In this document: positions 1 to 6,150 of the stretch, one piece after another | Layout: every line of letters begins with the position of its first letter | How positions within the stretch are numbered: position 1 is the first letter of the stretch | Source: CAZTZL01 sp964617625 | GTDB taxonomy: Bacteria; Zhuqueibacterota; QNDG01; DSAB01 | Direction: 5' to 3' | DNA length: 8,543 nucleotides | Assembly (NCBI GenBank): GCA_964617625.1 | Contig: CAZTZL010000109.1 | Location: 1-8,543, forward strand | The notes under the pieces: model-generated | Seen by the model: the letters and a program-made list of their open reading frames with translations, nothing else | What the model was told of the DNA's origin: nothing | Database searches by the model: none | Made by a program: the position numbers and the translations under genes

Positions 1-58
1 TTTGATCGACACGGACTTCCTTGTCCAGGTCGCTTAACGGTTGGGCTTCCCGGCCCAT
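1..58 (-). CDS. Possible N-terminal fragment of a minus-strand gene cut by the left edge
   Basis: Reading leftwards from an ATG at 58-56, the frame stays open to the window edge and gives MGREAQPLSDLDKEVRVDQ. The composition (charged, Leu/Asp/Glu-rich, codons GGC CGG GAA GCC CTG GAC AAG) resembles the genuine genes in the window more than random intergenic sequence. It would be transcribed divergently from the repeat-protein gene at 229, leaving about 170 bases for two promoters. No good Shine-Dalgarno is visible upstream (GGAAACAACAAGTAAATA precedes the ATG). The fragment is too short to name. The competing reading is the tail of a plus-strand gene ending at a TAA at 35-37. Confidence 0.3.
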   Translation of the reverse strand, partial: MGREAQPLSDLDKEVRVDQ

Positions 59-70
59 TATTTACTTGTT

Positions 71-92
71 GTTTCCAATTCAGTTTGGAAAC
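71..92. repeat. Short palindrome, CCAAA-TTTGG hairpin family
   Basis: GTTTCCAA and TTGGAAAC form a perfect 8-bp stem around the 6-base loop TTCAGT, followed by CGAGG. It looks like a diverged member of the family whose other copies (near 3127, 3733 and 8183) read TTCCCAAACT with a TCAGTTTGGGAA-like second arm. A weak AAAAAAC-AGC-TTTG-GCT-TTTTT structure follows at 97-118. Together these could terminate a transcript arriving from the left, but the first hairpin has no T-run of its own. Confidence 0.5.
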
Positions 93-228
93 GAGGAAAA
101 AACAGCTTTGGCTTTTTTGAACTGACAACTATTTGGAATCACTTGGTTCATTAAAATATTTCTTTATTTCAAAACCTTGAGTATCACGTTACATTTTAAA
201 ACAATAAAAAAATATTTGCGAGGCCGAA

Positions 229-1467
229 ATGGACATTAAGAGTATAAGAATCTTTATTATTGTATGTTTTTTAGTTTTTTGTTTTTCTGCTGCATCACTT
301 TCCGGCAAGACCGTAATAGAAAATAAATCGGATACTTTGGGATATCAATTGTCAAAGCTTTATTATGAAAACGCAAGCGGAGAAAACGGACTGACAACAT
401 TTGATTATAATGATGAGGGAACATTGGACAAAGCGATATGGGAACTGAGCGACGGCAGCCGGACTTCATTGAATTTTTATACATATGATAAAAATGGAAA
501 TCTCATCAGCAAACATCGTGAATTTTCTGACAGTTTGATAACGAACGAGTTCTATGAATATGATGATAAAGGGAATTTAATCACGGAGCGTTTTGAGAGA
601 TCAGACAGTATCTCGGGAATAACGACCTATGAATATGATGGGAATGGTAATTTGATAAAAGCCAATTGCAGCGGATTGAACGGCTGGTTTTTTGGAGAAA
701 TCACGTACAATTATGATGAGGTTGGCAATAAACAAAAAGCGGATATCAATCAAAAGGGGGAAAATAAGGGAGTCATTTTATATTCGTATGATGAAAATAG
801 TAATCTTATAAAAGAGTATTGGGATTTTTCAGGCAAATGGAGCCAAACATTTGTTTATGAATATGAAAAGTGTAAAAAAAGCTTACCCGAATTTTATACT
901 TCTTCAAATGTGTTTATTACCAATAATTCTGAATATCGAATTAGTGAAGAAAATTATGATTATGGCAACCAGACCGGTGGACCTTCTTATTACACATACA
1001 ATAAAAATGGGAAGTTATTAAACAAACATTTTGAACGCTCGGATGGTTTTTCAACTGAAACGACTTACCTGTACGATAATAAGGGAAGATTGACCAAATC
1101 ATATCGAAAATATTCAAACGGACTTTGTGCTGTCTTTACATACGAGTTTAATAATACTGGAAAATTAACGAAAAAATTTTTCAAGCGCACCGATGGTCTT
1201 ACCGGAAGTGAATCCTATGACTATGATGAGAATTCCAGATTATTAAACGCAGATTGGGAAAATTTTGATTCATGGCTCTCCGGTACTATTAAATTTACAT
1301 ATAATGAAAATGGCGATTTGTCCAAAGGATATTTCCAGAGCACAAAAGGTTTTGATGCGGAAATAAATTTTACACACGATAAAAAAGGAAATTTAACAAA
1401 AATTAAATGGGATTTTTCATTCGGTGAAACACAGACGTATCTTTTTGAATATGTAAAAATTAATTAA
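229..1467 (+). CDS. Exported protein of 25-residue YD/RHS-like repeats with an internal duplication
   Basis: This 412-residue protein has no function I recognise. Residues 1-6 are short and charged, 7-21 are hydrophobic, and AAS-LSG offers a signal peptidase site near 21-26, so it is probably exported. Almost all the rest is repeats with the pattern aromatic-x-Tyr-Asp-x-x-Gly-Asn-Leu-x-Lys and a later Ser-Asp-Gly. They start at residues 58, 83, 108, 133, 159, 184 and 209, then 254, 279, 304, 329, 355, 380 and 405. The spacing is 25, with 26 at the unit before 159 and before 355. The pattern resembles YD repeats of RHS/wall-associated proteins, which are usually nearer 20 residues. No peptidase, toxin or sorting domain is present, so it is not a complete RHS toxin. 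A GAGG at 220-223 precedes the ATG. The gene is much more AT-rich than its neighbours. Confidence 0.85.
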   Translation: MDIKSIRIFIIVCFLVFCFSAASLSGKTVIENKSDTLGYQLSKLYYENASGENGLTTFDYNDEGTLDKAIWELSDGSRTSLNFYTYDKNGNLISKHREFSDSLITNEFYEYDDKGNLITERFERSDSISGITTYEYDGNGNLIKANCSGLNGWFFGEITYNYDEVGNKQKADINQKGENKGVILYSYDENSNLIKEYWDFSGKWSQTFVYEYEKCKKSLPEFYTSSNVFITNNSEYRISEENYDYGNQTGGPSYYTYNKNGKLLNKHFERSDGFSTETTYLYDNKGRLTKSYRKYSNGLCAVFTYEFNNTGKLTKKFFKRTDGLTGSESYDYDENSRLLNADWENFDSWLSGTIKFTYNENGDLSKGYFQSTKGFDAEINFTHDKKGNLTKIKWDFSFGETQTYLFEYVKIN

Positions 1468-1520
1468 ATCGAATACAGGACGAATTGCAATTTGGTGGTA
1501 GCAGGAACAGTAAAGCAAAG

Positions 1521-1547
1521 TATCAAGACCGTTTTCTTTTCTTGATA
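1521..1547. other. AT-rich inverted repeat downstream of the repeat-protein gene
   Basis: TATCAAGA and TCTTGATA pair perfectly over 8 bp around an 11-base pyrimidine-rich loop, 54 bases after the stop of the repeat-protein gene. The position fits a terminator, but the stem is AT-rich and no T-run follows, so a working intrinsic terminator is doubtful. I see no gene or other structure in the rest of 1468-1692. Confidence 0.25.
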
Positions 1548-1692
1548 ATGATTGGAAGATATTTCAATTGAATCCACCATATCATTTTAGTACAGACATT
1601 CTGCACTTGATAGCAAATGTTGGACAGTATGACCCTACGAACTGGTTCTGTTGTGTCGACAATCCAAACACTTACATGAAGGATACTGAAAA

Positions 1693-2565
1693 ATGAATAT
1701 CAGTAAAGAGATTCACAGGAAACTGTTGGTCTATCAGAAGAATGAGATCACTGAATATCACATTTATAAAAAGTTGGCGGATAAAATCAAACAACCGGAG
1801 AACAAGCGCGTACTGGGAAATATCGCCAATGATGAGCTCCGGCACTACCAGGTGTGGCAAAGTCACACCCGGCAGGATAGTGCCCCTGATAAATGGACCA
1901 TCTGGAAATACTACTGGATCAGCCGCATTTTTGGTTTTACTTTTGGTGTCAAACTGATGGAGCGGGGAGAAGAAAACGCCCAGAACAGCTACGAACTCCT
2001 GAGAGAAATCATCCCCGAAGCAGAAACCATCATGAATGATGAAAACCAGCACGAATCTGCTTTACTAAAACTGTTAGACGAAGAAAAACTTCGTTATACA
2101 GGCTCGATCGTACTAGGCCTGAATGATGCACTGGTCGAGCTGACCGGCGCACTGGCAGGCCTGACACTGGCACTCCAGAACACAAAACTGATCGCTTTGA
2201 CCGGTTTGATTACCGGCATTGCGGCTGCCCTGTCGATGGGAACTTCCGAATACCTGTCGACAAAGACAGAGGGAACCGTAAAAAATCCGTTGCGAGCGTC
2301 CATTTACACAAGTGTGGCCTATATCATTACTGTTCTGCTTCTGGTCCTGCCCTATCTCATTCTGAAGAACTATTACCTGTGTTTGGGCTGTACACTGGCT
2401 GCTGCCGTCTCGATTATCGCATTGTTCAACTATTATATTTCAGTTGCACAGGACGAACCATTTAAAAAACGGTTTCTTGAAATGACAGGACTGAGCCTGG
2501 GTGTCGCGGCATTCAGTTTTTTTATCGGTCTCCTGATACGCATCTTCCTAAACGTTAACGTCTGA
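1693..2565 (+). CDS. mbfA: MbfA-type ferritin-like/VIT1 fusion, probable iron (or manganese) exporter
   Basis: The 290-residue protein joins a cytoplasmic ferritin-like (erythrin) domain, about residues 1-125, to a VIT1/CCC1 membrane domain, about 133-290. Likely di-metal ligands are E18 and E21, E48xxH51 (ANDELRHY), E90/E94, and E117xxH120 (DENQHE). The membrane part opens with GSIVLGLNDALVELTGALAG, matching the VIT1 metal-binding first helix, and has SMGTSEYLSTK like the family's MxxGEYxS motif. About five membrane segments are predicted (near 134-157, 160-181, 206-226, 228-250 and 266-288), as in VIT1. Family knowledge: MbfA of Agrobacterium and Bradyrhizobium exports iron from the inner membrane and protects against peroxide. 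AAGGA at 1679-1683 supports the start. Two genes follow on the same strand, ending with an exported peroxiredoxin, which fits metal/peroxide stress. Whether the metal is Fe or Mn cannot be read from the sequence. Confidence 0.88.
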   Translation: MNISKEIHRKLLVYQKNEITEYHIYKKLADKIKQPENKRVLGNIANDELRHYQVWQSHTRQDSAPDKWTIWKYYWISRIFGFTFGVKLMERGEENAQNSYELLREIIPEAETIMNDENQHESALLKLLDEEKLRYTGSIVLGLNDALVELTGALAGLTLALQNTKLIALTGLITGIAAALSMGTSEYLSTKTEGTVKNPLRASIYTSVAYIITVLLLVLPYLILKNYYLCLGCTLAAAVSIIALFNYYISVAQDEPFKKRFLEMTGLSLGVAAFSFFIGLLIRIFLNVNV

Positions 2566-2682
2566 GGGTGGTATCAATGCAGCCCGCAGATTGAGTCGTT
2601 GACCTGTCAGGGAAATGACGGATTAAAAACCTGTACATCAGGCCGGTTCAACCATCACGAAAGAGAAAGTGAGTTTTAAACA

Positions 2683-3090
2683 ATGAAATGGAAATATCTC
2701 TTTGCATGGATTCCCGGTGTACCTATTGCAATTATAAACGGAGTGATACGTGAATCCATTTTTAAAATTTATCTTAACGAACTGCACGCACATCAATTAT
2801 CCGTACTTACCTTTATCCTGCTGTTCGGGTTTTATGTCTGGTTCATCCTCCCGGTGCTGAAATTAGATTCCGCTTCCGAAGCATTGCGCGTCGGGCTGTT
2901 CTGGTTTGCAGCCACTGTGATTTTTGAATTCATCTTTGGGCATTTCGTCATGGGGCATGCGTGGTCCAAGCTTTTTCATGATTATAATTTTACGAAAGGA
3001 CGTCTCTGGGCTGTAGTTTTGATATGGATAATCATTGCGCCATTATGGTTATACAAAATACGCAACAGGAATAAACAATCGGCTGAATAA
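2683..3090 (+). CDS. Small membrane protein with four predicted segments, unknown function
   Basis: The 135-residue protein has four hydrophobic segments near residues 4-22, 40-60, 66-88 and 107-126, with a basic C-terminal tail (YKIRNRNKQ). Features that look conserved rather than random are N19-G-V-I-R-E between segments 1 and 2, HQLS before segment 2, FEFIFGHF at the end of segment 3, and a W-x-x-L-F-x-D-Y-N-x-x-x-G-R-L-W stretch leading into segment 4. I have an impression of similar small, uncharacterised bacterial membrane proteins but cannot name the family. It starts 117 bases after the MbfA-like gene, behind a weak GTGAG at about 2669-2673, and ends 97 bases before the peroxiredoxin, so co-transcription is plausible. 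No transport or enzyme motif is visible. Confidence 0.8.
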   Translation: MKWKYLFAWIPGVPIAIINGVIRESIFKIYLNELHAHQLSVLTFILLFGFYVWFILPVLKLDSASEALRVGLFWFAATVIFEFIFGHFVMGHAWSKLFHDYNFTKGRLWAVVLIWIIIAPLWLYKIRNRNKQSAE

Positions 3091-3108
3091 TCAGGGATTG
3101 GACAGACT

Positions 3109-3167
3109 CCCCTTTTGTTCCGGAATTCTCTTTCCCAAACTCAATCTGGCAGCGAGAGGACAAGGGG
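3109..3167. repeat. Imperfect long hairpin carrying a CTTTCCCAAACTC repeat copy
   Basis: CCCC-TT-TTGT at 3109-3118 pairs with ACAAGGGG at 3160-3167 with a TT bulge, and CTCT pairs with AGAG further in. Inside lies TCTCTTTCCCAAACTCA (3127-3143), identical over 17 bases to 3733-3749. The second arm of the usual palindrome is decayed here (ATCTGGCAGC instead of GTTTGGGAAC). The element fills the space between the membrane protein and the peroxiredoxin and would lie in their shared transcript. Confidence 0.5.
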
Positions 3168-3177
3168 AAAATGACAT

Positions 3178-3183
3178 AGGAGG
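3178..3183 (+). promoter_or_regulatory. Strong Shine-Dalgarno fixing the peroxiredoxin start
   Basis: AGGAGG sits four bases before the ATG at 3188. It decides the start: the frame is open back to 3035, but that would overlap the previous gene and put 51 non-family residues, translated from the repeat element, before the signal peptide. Confidence 0.85.
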
Positions 3184-3187
3184 AACT

Positions 3188-3682
3188 ATGAAACTAATCA
3201 TTTTTTTATTTGCATTCGCTCTGCTTCCAAACTGGCTCCTGGCGAAAGACAAATCGCTTCTTAAAATCGGGACGATGGCACCGGATTTTACATTGATTTC
3301 CGAGAAAGGCGATACAATCAGGCTTTCATCCTTTCGCGGTGCCAGCGCTGTCGTCCTCATTTTTTATCCGGGTGACGAGACGCCGGTGTGCACCCAGCAG
3401 CTCTGCGAGTTTCGGGATAACTATGCTGCATTTTCAGAAAAAGGCGCTGTTATTTTCGGCGTCAACCCCGCCGGGGCAAAATCTCATCTTTCCTTTGTTC
3501 AGAAACATTCTTTTCCCTTTCCCCTGTTGATTGATAAAGACAAGAACACAGCCAAAGCGTACGGAACATACGCAAAGCTTATGCAGAAACGGACGGTCTA
3601 TGTCATCGATAAAAAAGGTCAAGTCATATTTGCACAAAGAGGAAAACCTCCGGTGGACGAAATATTAAAATCGTTTGAATAA
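3188..3682 (+). CDS. bcp: Exported thiol peroxiredoxin, PrxQ/BCP family
   Basis: The 164-residue protein reduces hydrogen or organic peroxides with a catalytic cysteine. Residues 1-19 (MKLIIFLFAFALLPNWLLA) form a signal peptide with probable cleavage after LLA, so it should act outside the cytoplasm; the classic E. coli Bcp is cytoplasmic. The mature part has the AhpC/TSA-Prx fold: APDFTL at 31-36, then P61-x3-T65-x2-C68, the peroxiredoxin active-site signature. C73 lies five residues after C68, the typical PrxQ resolving-cysteine position on the same helix. R135 in KRTVYVIDKKG is likely the conserved active-site arginine. It is the last gene of the MbfA-like run and is followed by a strong terminator. 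Its electron donor in the envelope (a thioredoxin-like protein) is not in the window. Subfamily symbol is by resemblance. Confidence 0.9.
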   Translation: MKLIIFLFAFALLPNWLLAKDKSLLKIGTMAPDFTLISEKGDTIRLSSFRGASAVVLIFYPGDETPVCTQQLCEFRDNYAAFSEKGAVIFGVNPAGAKSHLSFVQKHSFPFPLLIDKDKNTAKAYGTYAKLMQKRTVYVIDKKGQVIFAQRGKPPVDEILKSFE

Positions 3683-3732
3683 ATTGCTGAAGAAAATCCC
3701 TTCTTATCTTTCGATCCTGTAGACCGTGATCA

Positions 3733-3759
3733 TCTCTTTCCCAAACTCAGTTCGGGAAA
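3733..3759. repeat. CTTTCCCAAACTCA palindromic repeat copy
   Basis: TTTCCC-A-AAC and GTT-C-GGGAAA pair around the loop TCA with one A/C mismatch. The first 17 bases (3733-3749) are identical to 3127-3143 on the other side of the peroxiredoxin gene. It lies just before the terminator. Confidence 0.6.
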
Positions 3760-3760
3760 A

Positions 3761-3793
3761 TGATAAAGCCCCAACTGGATTGGGGCTTTATTA
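3761..3793. terminator. Intrinsic terminator between convergent genes, probably bidirectional
   Basis: ATAAAGCCCCAA (3763-3774) and TTGGGGCTTTAT (3780-3791) form a perfect 12-bp stem around the loop CTGGA, extendable by a G-T and a T-A pair. T-rich sequence follows on the plus strand (TATTTCATTT), and TCATTTTCCC follows on the minus strand. It ends the peroxiredoxin transcript 80 bases after its stop and can also end the convergent peptidase transcript. A weaker TGAATG/CATTCA inverted repeat at 3820-3841 lies closer to the peptidase stop. Confidence 0.85.
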
Positions 3794-3873
3794 TTTCATT
3801 TATCCTCACGGCTTTCACATGAATGCATAATTTTTCATTCAGATGAAACCATTGTATGATTCTTGTTTCCTGC

Positions 3874-5970
3874 CTAATTCAACCCCCGCTTAACAAGTAT
3901 CGCATCGATTTTTGGTTCACGGCCCATAAAATTCCTGTAAAGCGTCATGGGATCATCCGTGCCGCCGGCTTCAAGAATATTCTTGCGGAACGCCGATGCC
4001 AGTTTCGGATTAAACAAATTTTCGGATGTTTTAAATGCCTGAAACGCATCTGAGTCCAGCACCTCCGCCCAGATATAGCTGTAATATCCCGCCGAATAAC
4101 CGCCGGCAAAAATATGGCTGAAATAGGGGCTCCGGTAGCGCACAACGATCTCCGGTATCAATCCGATTTTAGCCATTGAAGCATTTTCGAAATCGGTCAC
4201 GTTCCTTTCGGCATCATCACCAAGCGTGTGCCAGTCCATGTCGAGATAGGACGCGGCCAAATATTCGACGGTCTCAAATCCCTGATTGAACAGTTTGGCA
4301 TTCTGTATTTTTTGTATCAGCTCATCGGGAATCGGCTCCCCTGTCTGGTAATGAAGCGCAAATGTTTTCATAACGTCCGGTTCCTCGGCCCAGTTTTCCA
4401 TAAACTGGGAAGGCATTTCCACAAAATCTCTGGGCACATTGGTGCCGGAAACAGAGGGATACGTGCACTGGCTCAAGAGTCCGTGCAGCGCGTGTCCGAA
4501 TTCATGAAACAGGGTCTCGACCTCTTCCAGGCTGAGAAGCGCCGGCTGATCGCCCGTGGGTTTCGAGAAGTTGCCCACATTGACGATCACCGGACGAATA
4601 TTCCCGCCGTGGACAATGTATTGTTCCTGAAAATTGCTCATCCAGGCGCCGCCCCGCTTGCTCTCTCTGGGGTAATAATCCGTATAGAGAACACCAACGT
4701 GGGACCCGTCCGCATTCTTCACATCGAATGTTTCCACTTCTCTATTGTATTTCGGAATATCCTCCCTCTTTTCGAATTGCAGTCCCCACAACTGATGAGC
4801 CACATCAAACGCTCCCTGCCGGACTTTCTCCAATTGAAAATAGGGCCGCAGCGCTTCTTCATCGAGATTATATTTGGCCTTCTTCACTTTTTCCGCGTAA
4901 TACCACCAATCCCAGGGTTTTAGCTTGAAACCTCCCCCCTCCTCATCGATCATTTCCTGAAGCATTCCGGCTTCGCCCCTGGCCCGTTTCAGAGCGGGCT
5001 TCCACAGCTGATCCAGAAGACGGAACACGTTTTCCGGAACTTTGGCCATGTTCTTTTCAAGCACAAAATCGGCGTATGTCGGATAACCTAAAAGTTTGGC
5101 CTTTTTCACCCGAAGCGATGCCATGCGGGAAAGAATTTTTTTGTTATCGAGTTCATCGTTGTGATCGCCCTTCATGATGTAGGCTTTGAACATCTTTTCC
5201 CGCAAGTCGCGTTTTTCGGAATACTGCAGAAACGGAATCAGGCTCGGCTTCTGAATGGTGAACAGCCATTTCCCTGTATAACCTTTTTTCTCAGCGGCTT
5301 CACTTGCTGCTGAAATGACGGCCGCGGGCAGTCCGGCCAGATCCGCCTGGTTATCGATGACCAGTTCGAACCGGTTGGTTTCTTTCAGTACATTTTCACC
5401 AAACTGCACGGAAAGCACGGAAAGCTCTTCATTGATTTTCCGCAGTTCGGCCTGATCCGCTTCGTTGAGATTGGCGCCGTTGCGCACGAAATTTTTGTAC
5501 GTATCGTCCAGCACTTTATTCTGTTCCCTGGTCAGATCAAGCTGATCTCTTTTTTCCCAAACGCTCTTGATCCGGGCGAACAGGCTTGCATTCAGTAAAA
5601 TATCATCCCCGTGGGCCGACAGCAGAGGCGCCATTTCTTTCTCGACAGCCTGCATCCTGGCATTGGTCATGGATTCGGTCATATTATAAAATACATCCTG
5701 GACCCGCATTAACTGCAGACCGCTGAATTCCAGAGCGGCAATCGTGTTTTCAAAATCGGGGGTTTCCGGATTGTTGATGATGGCGTCTATCGCCTGTTTC
5801 TGCAGTTTCATCCCCTTCTTCAGGGCCGGCTTGTAATGATGCACTTTTATCTTTTCGAACGGGGGCGTGCCGAACGGCGTGTCCCAGGCCGTATCGAACG
5901 GATTCGTTCCCAAAGAACCACAGGTTAGAAATAGGAAACACAAACTGAAAATGGATAACATCGTTTTCAT
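3874..5970 (-). CDS. dcp: M3-family zinc oligopeptidase (peptidyl-dipeptidase Dcp type), probable lipoprotein
   Basis: The 698-residue enzyme hydrolyses short peptides; Dcp relatives release C-terminal dipeptides. The zinc site is complete: H489-E490-F-G-H493 (FHEFGHALHGLLS) and E518 in RDFVEMPSQF, 25 residues on, the same spacing I recall for E. coli Dcp (681 residues). The C-terminal substrate-binding stretch FAGGYSAGYYSYIWAEVLDSD is at 621-641. An NPF...TPFGTPPFEKIK start of the mature part is typical of Dcp. The ATG at 5970 has AGGAG at 5979-5983; an upstream in-frame ATG at 6060 would add 30 unrelated residues ahead of a signal peptide. Residues 1-17 (MKTMLSIFSLCFLFLTC) look like a lipoprotein signal with C17 as the lipidated residue, although Thr at -1 makes the lipobox non-ideal. 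It probably acts in the periplasm on envelope peptides. It is convergent with the peroxiredoxin gene. Confidence 0.93.
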   Translation of the reverse strand: MKTMLSIFSLCFLFLTCGSLGTNPFDTAWDTPFGTPPFEKIKVHHYKPALKKGMKLQKQAIDAIINNPETPDFENTIAALEFSGLQLMRVQDVFYNMTESMTNARMQAVEKEMAPLLSAHGDDILLNASLFARIKSVWEKRDQLDLTREQNKVLDDTYKNFVRNGANLNEADQAELRKINEELSVLSVQFGENVLKETNRFELVIDNQADLAGLPAAVISAASEAAEKKGYTGKWLFTIQKPSLIPFLQYSEKRDLREKMFKAYIMKGDHNDELDNKKILSRMASLRVKKAKLLGYPTYADFVLEKNMAKVPENVFRLLDQLWKPALKRARGEAGMLQEMIDEEGGGFKLKPWDWWYYAEKVKKAKYNLDEEALRPYFQLEKVRQGAFDVAHQLWGLQFEKREDIPKYNREVETFDVKNADGSHVGVLYTDYYPRESKRGGAWMSNFQEQYIVHGGNIRPVIVNVGNFSKPTGDQPALLSLEEVETLFHEFGHALHGLLSQCTYPSVSGTNVPRDFVEMPSQFMENWAEEPDVMKTFALHYQTGEPIPDELIQKIQNAKLFNQGFETVEYLAASYLDMDWHTLGDDAERNVTDFENASMAKIGLIPEIVVRYRSPYFSHIFAGGYSAGYYSYIWAEVLDSDAFQAFKTSENLFNPKLASAFRKNILEAGGTDDPMTLYRNFMGREPKIDAILVKRGLN

Positions 5971-5978
5971 AATCGAAT

Positions 5979-5983
5979 CTCCT
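5979..5983 (-). promoter_or_regulatory. Shine-Dalgarno fixing the peptidase start
   Basis: On the minus strand AGGAG lies eight bases before the ATG at 5970-5968 and supports this start over the upstream ATG at 6060. Confidence 0.75.
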
Positions 5984-5992
5984 GTGAAATAG

Positions 5993-6024
5993 AATATATA
6001 CTCAAATTTTCTTGAATAAATCAA
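5993..6024 (-). promoter_or_regulatory. Candidate sigma-70-type promoter for the peptidase gene
   Basis: On the minus strand TTGATT (6024-6019) is followed after 18 bases by TATATATT (6000-5993). Transcription would start just ahead of the AGGAG, giving a very short leader. It lies 180 bases downstream of the ABC-F stop, so the peptidase need not depend on read-through. The match to consensus is only moderate. Confidence 0.4.
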
Positions 6025-6150
6025 TCCCGAAAGAAACCGGCATTGAGTTATATTACGCAATATGTCTCTCTCTTGTTCCGGTACTCTCCGTAAAATTCTG
6101 TCCGGCCTGAACGGATATCTGCCAGGCTCTTTTCGTTTTCCGGATTGGAT

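Noticed and set aside
2..37. Plus-strand tail LIDTDFLVQVA followed by TAA, possibly the end of an upstream gene
   Set aside because: Only 11 codons are visible and the overlapping minus-strand reading has a start codon and a more coding-like sequence. Neither can be decided from this window.
229..1467. RHS-type polymorphic toxin
   Set aside because: There is no RHS core motif, no C-terminal toxin domain after the repeats, and no immunity gene downstream. The protein ends within a repeat at LFEYVKIN.
2599..2627. Promoter before the membrane-protein gene (TTGACC, 17 bases, ATTAAA)
   Set aside because: The -10 match is only three of six bases, so it is not supported above chance.
3035..3187. 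Upstream extension of the peroxiredoxin frame to an ATG at 3035
   Set aside because: It would overlap the membrane-protein gene by 56 bases and translate the repeat element. The signal peptide and strong AGGAGG point to 3188.
4228..4923. Plus-strand frame of 231 codons opposite the peptidase
   Set aside because: It is antisense to the conserved catalytic part of the M3 peptidase, has no family features, and is a typical shadow frame.
6048..6150. Frame open on the minus strand beyond the ABC-F stop (SLADIRSGRTEFYGEYRNKRE), which looks somewhat coding-like
   Set aside because: It has no start codon of its own after the ABC-F stop and is continuous only with an out-of-frame shadow of the ABC-F coiled coil. 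The ABC-F protein already ends normally, so a frameshifted extension is not needed. A gene remnant cannot be excluded.
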